A stretch of 64,000 bases of DNA from Lysobacter sp. yr284 (lineage in GTDB: Bacteria > Pseudomonadota > Gammaproteobacteria > Xanthomonadales > Xanthomonadaceae). The stretch lies in assembly GCF_900107375.1 (NCBI RefSeq), contig NZ_FNPT01000015.1:1-64000 (forward strand), written 5' to 3'. The translations under genes and the position numbers were made by a program. The notes below the pieces were generated by a model that made no database searches, was not told the DNA's origin, and saw only the letters and a list, made by a program, of their open reading frames with translations. Below, piece after piece: positions 25,538 through 32,511 of the stretch. Every line of letters starts with the position of its first letter. Position 1 is the stretch's first letter.

Positions 25538-26074
25538 TCAGGTCGGCGCGTCGGTGCCCTCGATGATCTCCGGCGCGACTTCCTTGATTCCGGCGATGGC
25601 CTGGATCTTGGCCATCGCCTTCATCGCCGCATCGACCGAATCGAACGCGATCCGGCCGTTGCCGCCGGCGGCGGAGGAATACACCAGGGTGCCGCCGCTG
25701 GCGCGCACCGCCGCCTGCAACGCGGCCGGATCGCGGTGGTAGACGTTGAGGGTGGAGGTCACCACCACCGCCTTGCCGTCGTCGCCGACCGCCGCGACCA
25801 GGCGCGGCTTGGCGGCGACGGCGCGGGCGCTGCGCGCGGCGGCCGGCTGCAGCTTCACGGCGTAGTCGCCCACGCGCACGGCCTGGCTGCCGGCCGACGC
25901 GGCCGCCGCGCCGACCACGCCGTCGGGGGCGAGGCGGAACTGGGTATAGCCGATGCGGAAGGCATCGCCGGTGGCGGCCTGCCGCAGCGCCTCGCGCGCG
26001 GCGTCGGGCGCCTGCGCGTGCGCGCCGGCCGCGGCGGCGAAGAGGAGCGGGCCCACAAGGATCGCGATTTTCAT
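25538..26074 (-). CDS. secreted I9/propeptide-like protein paired with S8-3
   Basis: 178 residues, signal peptide ending AHAQ. Conserved TGDAFRIGYTQFRLAPDG; C-terminal propeptide-like domain VVVTSTLNVYH, helix AALQAAVRASGG, TLVYSS, GRIAFDS, helix VDAAMKAMAKIQAIAGIK, EVAPEIIEGTDAPT. It starts two bases after the S8-3 stop. It closely resembles I9-1 in the helices (AVRASGG is identical) but has a distinct C-terminal tail, the part expected to contact the protease active site. Confidence 0.68.
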   Translation of the reverse strand: MKIAILVGPLLFAAAAGAHAQAPDAAREALRQAATGDAFRIGYTQFRLAPDGVVGAAAASAGSQAVRVGDYAVKLQPAAARSARAVAAKPRLVAAVGDDGKAVVVTSTLNVYHRDPAALQAAVRASGGTLVYSSAAGGNGRIAFDSVDAAMKAMAKIQAIAGIKEVAPEIIEGTDAPT

Positions 26075-26076
26075 GC

Positions 26077-27762
26077 TCAGTGCCCCAGGACGCGGATTTT
26101 GAAGGAGGCCAGGGCGCCCTTGGAGGCGGCGCCGTCGGCCAGCGGCACGTCGGCGACTTCCAGCGTCCAGGTGCCCTGCCCCGGTTCGTCGAGGAAGGCG
26201 TTGCTGGCGAAGAAGTCGGCCTTGAACGCGGCGGTGTTGAGCCGGGTCATCGCCGGGAACACGGTGCTGCGGGTGCCGCTGGGCGAGACTAGGGTGACCT
26301 GCACCGGGAACGGCACAGTGCTGCTGGCGTGGGCGTAGTTGCTGGCCCAGCCCAGTTGCACGGTCTCGATCTTGCGGATGTCGTTGCCGATGGCGATCTG
26401 CAACCTGGCCGGCGCGCCGGCGCCGCCGATGGCGACCGCGTCGGTCGGCGCGATCCGCTGCCAGCCGCTGTCGACCAGGCGCGGCAGCGGCTTGAACTTG
26501 CCGGCGACCTCGACCGCGAGCGCGGCATCGACCAGGCCGTAGCCGTACCAGTTGCTGAAGGAACGGCCGGCCGCGTTGCGGGTCCAGCCCGGGACCAGCA
26601 CCGTGCCGTTGGCGTGCACCGCCGCCGGCTGGTTCGGTTCGAGTTGGCGCGCGGTGGTGGCCAGGATGTAGCGCACGTCGCGGAAGCTCAGCCTGGCGTT
26701 GGCCTGCAGCATCAGCGCGGCGACGCCGGCCACGGTCGGCGCCGCGGCCGAGGTGCCGTTCATGGTGCCGACGTAGTTGCAGGTGTTGTCGAGGGTCGAG
26801 GCGTCGGTGGACAGCGCGTTGCGCACGTTGCCGTTGACGTTGCTGCCGCGCGCGCAGCCCGACAGGTCGGTGGTGACGATGGCCGGGTTGTACGACACCG
26901 CCGCATAACCCGGCGAGTACGCGACCTGGCGCCCGTACTCGCCGCCCAGGCCCGACACCCACAGTGCCGCGCCCGCGGAGGAATAGCTCGAGCGCTTGCC
27001 GGCGGCGTTGACCGCGGCGATGGTCATCACGTTGAACATGTTGTTGCGGCGGTCCAGGCCGGTCTGCTTGCAGCCGACGTTGGCGTCGACCACCGCCTTG
27101 GGGCAGTCGGCGATGAAGTCGTTGCCGGCGGACTTGACGTAGATCGCGCCCAGGCCGTTGCGGGTGGCCGACATCGGGCCTTCGTAGGCCTGCACTTCGT
27201 TTTCCGAGAACGCCGGGATGGTCACGGCGGTGGAGCCGAAGCTGTTGTTGACCACCGACACGTCCTTGGACTCGGCGCCGTCCCACCAGGCGTACTGCAG
27301 CTGCGCGGTGGTGCTGGCGGCGTCGAGGTAGTTGAAGCTCTTGAGCCGCGCCGACGGCGCCACGCCGCGGCCGCCGAGGCCGTTCCAGCCGACCGCCGCG
27401 ACGATGCCGGCGACCATGGTGCCGTGCGAGGAACCGCCGCTGACCGGGGTGGGGTCGTGCGAGTTGTCGTTGAAGTTCCACGAGCCGTTGGGCACGACGT
27501 TGGCGGCCAGGTCGGGGTGGGCGATCTCCACGCCCTGGTCGACCACCGACACCACCACGCCGCGGCCGCGGATGTTGTAGTCGTGCAGGTCGTCGATGCC
27601 CATGTCGATGCCGAACGCGGGGCGGGTGTCGCCGAGCACCGCCTGGCCGTAGTTCATCAGGTGCCACTGGTAGCGGTACAGCGGGTCGTTCTGCGCCTGG
27701 GCGGCGGTTGCGCCCAACAGCGCCACCGCGAGCGCGCTCGTTCTCAAGATCGTTTGCCGCAT
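26077..27762 (-). CDS. S8 secreted protease, S8-3
   Basis: 561 residues from the ATG at 27762 (GGAG nine bases upstream); a longer in-frame start 14 codons upstream would spoil the signal peptide. Signal peptide ends ATAAQA, then NDPLYRYQWHLMNYGQ with no propeptide. Triad: Asp in VSVVDQGVEIAHPDL, His in GSSHGTMVAGI, Ser in MNGTSAAAPTVAG; KSAGND supplies the oxyanion Asn. P domain ends TWTLEVADV and FKIRVLGH. It follows I9-4 with no pilin gene in between, unlike S8-2 and S8-4. Confidence 0.93.
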   Translation of the reverse strand: MRQTILRTSALAVALLGATAAQAQNDPLYRYQWHLMNYGQAVLGDTRPAFGIDMGIDDLHDYNIRGRGVVVSVVDQGVEIAHPDLAANVVPNGSWNFNDNSHDPTPVSGGSSHGTMVAGIVAAVGWNGLGGRGVAPSARLKSFNYLDAASTTAQLQYAWWDGAESKDVSVVNNSFGSTAVTIPAFSENEVQAYEGPMSATRNGLGAIYVKSAGNDFIADCPKAVVDANVGCKQTGLDRRNNMFNVMTIAAVNAAGKRSSYSSAGAALWVSGLGGEYGRQVAYSPGYAAVSYNPAIVTTDLSGCARGSNVNGNVRNALSTDASTLDNTCNYVGTMNGTSAAAPTVAGVAALMLQANARLSFRDVRYILATTARQLEPNQPAAVHANGTVLVPGWTRNAAGRSFSNWYGYGLVDAALAVEVAGKFKPLPRLVDSGWQRIAPTDAVAIGGAGAPARLQIAIGNDIRKIETVQLGWASNYAHASSTVPFPVQVTLVSPSGTRSTVFPAMTRLNTAAFKADFFASNAFLDEPGQGTWTLEVADVPLADGAASKGALASFKIRVLGH

Positions 27763-27898
27763 GTCTGCCACTCCGCCGGGATAGAGGAAGGCCGCGCGGC
27801 GCATTGCGGCGCCGCCGGCCCGGGGATCGTGCGTACCGCAGGTCGTACTCGCGCGCCGCGCTGGTTCGAGGCCGCGCCCTGGTTCAATCGTCGCCGAC

Positions 27899-27924
27899 GG
27901 CCGCGCGCGGTCGTGCGCGCGGCC
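27899..27924 (-). terminator. hairpin between I9-4 and S8-3
   Basis: GGCCGCGCGC / GCGCGCGGCC with a six-base loop, 10 bp after the I9-4 stop. It may end or attenuate transcription before S8-3, whose start is about 135 bp further on. Confidence 0.55.
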
Positions 27925-27933
27925 GCCGCCGGA

Positions 27934-28476
27934 TCACAGCACCATGTTTTCCAGCTGCTCGATCTTCGGGCTGGCTTCCTTGACCCCGGCCACGCCCTGC
28001 AGCTTCGCCGCCGCGTCCAGCGCCTGCTGGACCGAATCGAACTCGATCGTGCCCTTGCCGCCGACGGCGGAGGCATAGGTCAGCCGGCCGCCGCTGCTGC
28101 GCACCGCTTCGGCCAGCACCGCGGGCTGGTCGAAGTAGACGTTGACCGAGGAGGTCACCACCACCGGCTCGCCGCTTTGCGACACCGCCGCGGCCAGCTT
28201 GGCCGGGGCCGCGGCGAGGCCGCGCTTGGCCGCGGCCGGCGCGGCGCCGAGGGCGAGCGCGTACTTGCCCGCGACCACCGCCTGGGCCGGATCGGCCGAG
28301 GCGTCGGCGGCGGTCACCGTCGCCGACGGGGCCAGCCGGAACTGGGTGTCGCCGACCTTGAACGCGGCGCCGTTGGCGGCCTGGCGCAGCGATTCGGCGG
28401 CGCCGGACTGGGCCTGCGCGGCGGTCGCCAGGACCATGCCGAGCAGGGAAACGCACAACACGGGAATGGTCTTCAT
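27934..28476 (-). CDS. secreted I9/propeptide-like protein paired with S8-4
   Basis: 180 residues, signal peptide ending AAQAQ. Conserved NGAAFKVGDTQFRLAPSA; C-terminal domain VVVTSSVNVYF, helix AVLAEAVRSSGG, RLTYAS, GTIEFDS, helix VQQALDAAAKLQGVAGVK, EASPKIEQLENMVL. The ATG lies one base after the S8-4 stop (TGA-T-ATG), the tightest coupling of the four pairs. Overall it is closest to I9-1 in the strand and turn residues. Confidence 0.68.
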   Translation of the reverse strand: MKTIPVLCVSLLGMVLATAAQAQSGAAESLRQAANGAAFKVGDTQFRLAPSATVTAADASADPAQAVVAGKYALALGAAPAAAKRGLAAAPAKLAAAVSQSGEPVVVTSSVNVYFDQPAVLAEAVRSSGGRLTYASAVGGKGTIEFDSVQQALDAAAKLQGVAGVKEASPKIEQLENMVL

Positions 28477-28477
28477 A

Positions 28478-30235
28478 TCAGTGCCCCAGCACGCGGATCT
28501 TGAATCCAGTGAGATTGCCCTTCGAGGCCGCGTCCGCGGCCAGCGGCACGTCGGCCACTTCCACGGTCCAGGTGCCTTCGCCCTTCTCGTCGAGGAAGGC
28601 GTTGCTGGCGATGAAGGGAATGGTGAAGGCGGTGGTCGCGCCGACGCCGGTCATCGCCGGCACCACGTAGCTCTTGGTGCCGCTGGGCGAGGTCAGGGTC
28701 ACCAGCAGCGGCGAGGGCGCGGTGGACAGGAAACCGGCGGTGATCGGGTAGGTCGTCTCCAGGCCCAACTGCACGCCTTCGACCTTGGCGATGGCGCGAT
28801 CGATGCGGATCTGCAGCTTGGCCGGCGCGCTCGCGCCGCCGATCGCGACCGGCGCGGCCACCGTGGCGCGGGTCCAACCGCTGTCGACCAGCGCCGGCAG
28901 CGGCTTGAACGCCATCGCCCGCTCGACCGCGGCGGTGGCGTCGACCAGGCCGTAGCCGTACCAGTTGCTGAAGCGGTGGCCGGCGGCGTTGGCGGTCCAG
29001 CCCGGCGCGATCGTGGTGCCGTTGGCGTGCTTGACGACCGGCTGCTGCGGATCGATCTGGCGCGCGGTCGCGGCCAGGATGTAGCGCACGTCGCGGTAGC
29101 TCAGCTTCGGGTTCGCCTGCAGCACCAGCGCGCTGACGCCGGCCACGGTCGGCGTCGCCGCCGAGGTGCCGTTCATGCGGCCGGTGTAGTTGCAGGTGTT
29201 GTCGATGGCCGACTGGCTGGAATCGAGCGCGTTGAGGCGCGCGTCGGCGGCGTCGCTGTTGTAGCCGTTGACGCAGCCGCTGACGTCGGTGGTGACGATG
29301 GCCGGATCGAAGTTCAGCGGATTGACGGCGGTGGAATACGGCTTCTGGTGGCCGTACTCGCCGCCCAGGCCCGCCACCCACAGCGCCGAGCCCGGGCTGG
29401 AGTAGTTCGAGCGCTTGCCGGCGGCGTTGACCGCGGCGATGGTCATCACGTTGAACAGGTTGTTGCGCGGGTCGAAGCCGGCCTGGGTGCAGCCGACGTT
29501 GGCCGCGCGGGTCTCGGCGGTGCAGGCGTTGAACAGGCCGAAGAACACCGGATGCTGGTTGTAGTGGTTGCCGGCGGCCTTGACGTAGACCGCGCCGAGG
29601 CCGCCGCGGGTGGCCGCCATCGGCTTCTCGAACGCGCCCACTTCGTTCTCGGAGAACGCCGGCGGCAGCAGCGGCGCGGCGCCCCAGCTGTTGTTGGAGA
29701 CCGCCACGTCCTTGGCTTCGGCGCCGTCCCACCACGAGTAGACGATGTTGTCGGCCTGGCTGCCGCCGGCGCGCGGCGACAGGAAGTTGAAGCCCTTCAG
29801 CCGCGCCGCCGGCGCCACGCCGCGCACGCCGATGCCGTTCCAGCCGACCGCGCCGATGATGCCGCCGACCGCGGTGCCGTGGCCTTCGCCGGCCTGGGTC
29901 GGGCTGGGATCGTGGATCGGCCCGCCGGTGTTGAAGTTGCGCGAGCCGTCGGCAACCACGTTCGCGGCGAGGTCGGGATGGGCGATCTGCATGCCTTCGT
30001 CGACCACGCCGACCACGACGTTGCGGCCGCGGATGTTGAAGTCGTGCAGGTCGTCGATGCCCAGGTCGATGCCGACCGCCGGCTTGGTGTCGCCGAGCAC
30101 GCTCTGGCCGTAGTTCATCAGGTGCCACTGATAGCGGTACAGCGGGTCTCCCTGCTGCGCCTGCGCGGCGCCGCCGCAGGCCATGGCCGCGATGGCCAGG
30201 CTCAGTACCGTCCTCTTGCTCAGATGCTGTCGCAT
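28478..30235 (-). CDS. S8 secreted protease, S8-4
   Basis: 585 residues; ATG at 30235 with AAGGAG upstream. Signal peptide to about residue 27 (ends AAQAQ), then GDPLYRYQWHLMNYGQ with no propeptide. Triad: Asp in GVVDEGMQIAHPDL, His in GEGHGTAVGGI, Ser in MNGTSAATPTVAG; KAAGNH supplies the oxyanion Asn. P domain at the C-terminus (LLVTLTSPSGTK, TWTVEVADV, FKIRVLGH). It begins 112 bp after the FimA-2 stop, with a perfect hairpin in the gap. Confidence 0.93.
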   Translation of the reverse strand: MRQHLSKRTVLSLAIAAMACGGAAQAQQGDPLYRYQWHLMNYGQSVLGDTKPAVGIDLGIDDLHDFNIRGRNVVVGVVDEGMQIAHPDLAANVVADGSRNFNTGGPIHDPSPTQAGEGHGTAVGGIIGAVGWNGIGVRGVAPAARLKGFNFLSPRAGGSQADNIVYSWWDGAEAKDVAVSNNSWGAAPLLPPAFSENEVGAFEKPMAATRGGLGAVYVKAAGNHYNQHPVFFGLFNACTAETRAANVGCTQAGFDPRNNLFNVMTIAAVNAAGKRSNYSSPGSALWVAGLGGEYGHQKPYSTAVNPLNFDPAIVTTDVSGCVNGYNSDAADARLNALDSSQSAIDNTCNYTGRMNGTSAATPTVAGVSALVLQANPKLSYRDVRYILAATARQIDPQQPVVKHANGTTIAPGWTANAAGHRFSNWYGYGLVDATAAVERAMAFKPLPALVDSGWTRATVAAPVAIGGASAPAKLQIRIDRAIAKVEGVQLGLETTYPITAGFLSTAPSPLLVTLTSPSGTKSYVVPAMTGVGATTAFTIPFIASNAFLDEKGEGTWTVEVADVPLAADAASKGNLTGFKIRVLGH

Positions 30236-30291
30236 ACCGCCGACTCCTTGGTTGGGTCGAACTCGCGTTCGTCGGACATGCCGCGCCCGTG

Positions 30292-30317
30292 GCGGCCGGA
30301 GCGAGGGCTCCGGCCGC
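30292..30317 (-). promoter_or_regulatory. intercistronic hairpin between FimA-2 and S8-4
   Basis: Perfect 11-bp stem (GCGGCCGGAGC / GCTCCGGCCGC), loop GAGG, between pilin and protease genes on the minus strand. No T-run. It could reduce read-through into the protease or protect the pilin mRNA 3' end. Confidence 0.5.
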
Positions 30318-30347
30318 TGCGGGCCGTACGCACGTTGGGGGTGGGGC

Positions 30348-30884
30348 TTACTGGTAGATCATCGTGAAGGTGACGCTGCTGTTGGCCGCGCCGGCCGAAG
30401 CCGCGCCGGTGGCCACGTACTGCGCGTAGTAGCGCAGCGCGGCGCCGCCGCTTTCCACCGCGACCGACTGGGTGTTCTGCAGCCCCAGCGGATTGCCGAG
30501 CAGCACCTGGCTGTGGTCGGCGTTGAGCAGCTGCAGCTCGACGTTGCCGGCGTTGCCGGTGCCGCCTTGCAGGGTCAGGTTGTTGCTGCTGGTGTTGATG
30601 GTCGGGCCCGGCTCGAAGTAGGTCTGGACCTGGGCGGTGGCGGCGTCGCAATCGGCGACGCGGATGAAGAACGGGGTGCGGCCGGCGGTCTGGCCGGCGG
30701 CCGACAGCGCCGACACCGCGACCGTCGGCAGCTTGACCCGGATGTCGGCCGGCGTCGGCCCGTTGGTGAGCGTGCAGGTCGGCGCGATCACCGAACCTTC
30801 GAAGCGGAGCGTGCCGTCTGCAGCCAACGCGGACGCGGGCAGGGCGAACGCGAGGGCGAGTACGGCGATGGAAGCGGTCTTCAT
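30348..30884 (-). CDS. type 1 fimbrial major subunit-like protein, FimA-2
   Basis: 178 residues; ATG at 30884 after AGGGGACG. Signal peptide about 1-21 (LAFALPASALA). Pilin features as in FimA-1: GTLRFEGSVIAPTC with a disulfide to RVADCDA, and C-terminal SSVTFTMIYQ. Differences from FimA-1 cluster in surface-type positions of the first half. It is the pilin nearest the usher genes (650 bp from the tip-like gene), so it may be the original subunit. Probably assembled into a surface fibre. Confidence 0.92.
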   Translation of the reverse strand: MKTASIAVLALAFALPASALAADGTLRFEGSVIAPTCTLTNGPTPADIRVKLPTVAVSALSAAGQTAGRTPFFIRVADCDAATAQVQTYFEPGPTINTSSNNLTLQGGTGNAGNVELQLLNADHSQVLLGNPLGLQNTQSVAVESGGAALRYYAQYVATGAASAGAANSSVTFTMIYQ

Positions 30885-31536
30885 GACGTCCCCTAGTGCA
30901 GGAATCGAATGCGACGAACCGTGCGGACATCGCATGGCCAAGTACGCGCGGCACGCAGTGCGGATGGAATCTGGCGAACCCGCAAGCGACCGTCGCGGCG
31001 GCGAACCGTTCACGCAGCCCGAAGATCGGAGGAGTTCGATCGGGCGGCGTGGATTCACTCGCTATCACATGAAACGCGCACTTCCTGTATTACCCCACAC
31101 ACAAAGTGTGGAATTGAGAGGTCGATTCGAGTTCAGATCATCGATGCTGCACCGTATCGGCGAAGCGGCGCCGCGCGTGCTCCTGATCGCAACGGCGCGA
31201 GCGGCCTTGCGGCTGCGTTGAAGGTTGCGTGGCGGTTGCGGCCCCGCGGTCGCGACTCGCGTCGCTCCTACAGTCGCAAACGAACCACCCGAAGCCCCTT
31301 GTAGGAGCGGCGCAAGCCGCGACCGCGCCACTATGACTACGCCGAAAGCTTCGTCGCAGCCGCAACCCCGCAGTCGCGACTCGCGTCGCTCCTACAGTCG
31401 CAAACGAACCGTCCGGAGCCCCTTGTAGGAGCGGCGCGAGCCGCGACCGCGCCGCTACGACTGCGCCGAACGCCCATCGCAGGCGCAACCCCGCACCCGC
31501 GACTCGCGTCGCTCGCGCAGCCGGCTCCCACCGCCC
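30885..31536. other. intergenic: FimA-2 upstream region and GTAG repeats
   Basis: About 650 bp without a gene. It comprises the FimA-2 promoter region with the GAACCGTTCAC motif (31003-31013), then the GTAG palindromic repeats at 31236-31516. The repeats separate FimA-2 from the tip-usher-chaperone genes. Confidence 0.6.
31236..31516. repeat. GTAG-type palindromic repeats, 124-bp units
   Basis: Two units spaced exactly 124 bp apart (GTCGCTCCTA at 31261 and 31385). Each has a GTAGGAGCGRCGC head in each orientation separated by a short linker (GTCGCAAACGAACC). It is the same unit as in the array at 44973-45640, in reverse order. GTAG-headed REPs are typical of Xanthomonadaceae such as Stenotrophomonas. 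Confidence 0.85.
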
Positions 31537-32511
31537 TCACTCGTAGCTGAGCGTGAACGTCAGCGAGGCCGAGACCGTGCCGGGCTGCGGCGGCTGCGCG
31601 TCGCTGCGGTAGTACGCGGCCTGCAGCGGGATGCGGAAGCTGCCGCCGTCGCCGAGGTGGCCGGCCTGCAGTTCGTGGCTGCTGCCGAACTCGACCGGGC
31701 GGCCGTCGCGGTCGCGGATCTGCACCGCCACGCCGCGCGCGCTGGCGCCGGGGTCCAGCGCCAGCGCCGAGGTCGCGGCGTCGGCGCCGGCGAGCGGGTC
31801 GAGCCGGTAGCTGATCCGCGAAAGCCCCGCCGGGCAGTCGTCCAGGCGCAGGTCGAAGTCCTTGGCGCCGGCGCTGGCACCAGGCCGGGCCAGCGCCTGC
31901 GGCGCGATCGGCGCGAGCGCGACGCGCACGCTCGGGGTGTTGCAGGTGGCCGCGCGCACCGCGATCGCGCCGGTGAAGTTCACCCGCGCGGCGATCGCGT
32001 CGCCGGCGCCGACTTCGGCGCCGACGCCGCCGCGGTACACCAGGGTCGGCAGGTCGGCGCCGCGGATCGCGCCGCCGCCGCTGCCGGCGTCGAGCTTGAT
32101 CAGTTCCAGACGCAGCGTACCGCGCGTGGACGGGCTCATCGCCACCGCCGCGAACTCGGCCGCCGGCAGCGGCCGGCCGTCGATCGACAGGCGCACGCCG
32201 ACCGCGGCCACGCCGGTGCGGTAGATGTCCTCGGCCTGGCTCGGGTGCGGCGTCTGCGCATAGCGCCAGCCGCCGTCCTGGGCCGCCTCGGCGCAGCCCG
32301 GCGCCGGCGCGGGCAACGGGTAGTCGGCTGCATACAGCACGCTGCCGGCGGGGCGGTCGCGCGGCACTACGATCGAGGCGTCGATGGCGATGGCGCGTTC
32401 GGCCGGCGCCGCGCACTGGGCGCCGGCGGCGCCGGCGGCGAGCAGCGCGCAGGCGGCGGCGGCCGCGGCCGCGGCGTCGGGGAGGCGACGGCCGGCGCGT
32501 TCAGCGCGCAT
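31537..32511 (-). CDS. fimbrial tip/minor subunit-like protein
   Basis: 324 residues from the ATG at 32511, which overlaps the last codons of the usher gene (coupling). Signal peptide about 1-32 (ALLAAGAAGAQ). The N-terminal ~160 residues are a putative binding domain with two cysteines (QCAAPAE, APGCAEAAQ). The C-terminal ~150 residues are a pilin domain (INFTGAI-like strand VNFTGAIAVRAATC, LDDCPAG, ending ASLTFTLSYE), the donor-strand accepting end found in two-domain adhesins. Probably sits at the fibre tip. Confidence 0.75.
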   Translation of the reverse strand: MRAERAGRRLPDAAAAAAAACALLAAGAAGAQCAAPAERAIAIDASIVVPRDRPAGSVLYAADYPLPAPAPGCAEAAQDGGWRYAQTPHPSQAEDIYRTGVAAVGVRLSIDGRPLPAAEFAAVAMSPSTRGTLRLELIKLDAGSGGGAIRGADLPTLVYRGGVGAEVGAGDAIAARVNFTGAIAVRAATCNTPSVRVALAPIAPQALARPGASAGAKDFDLRLDDCPAGLSRISYRLDPLAGADAATSALALDPGASARGVAVQIRDRDGRPVEFGSSHELQAGHLGDGGSFRIPLQAAYYRSDAQPPQPGTVSASLTFTLSYE

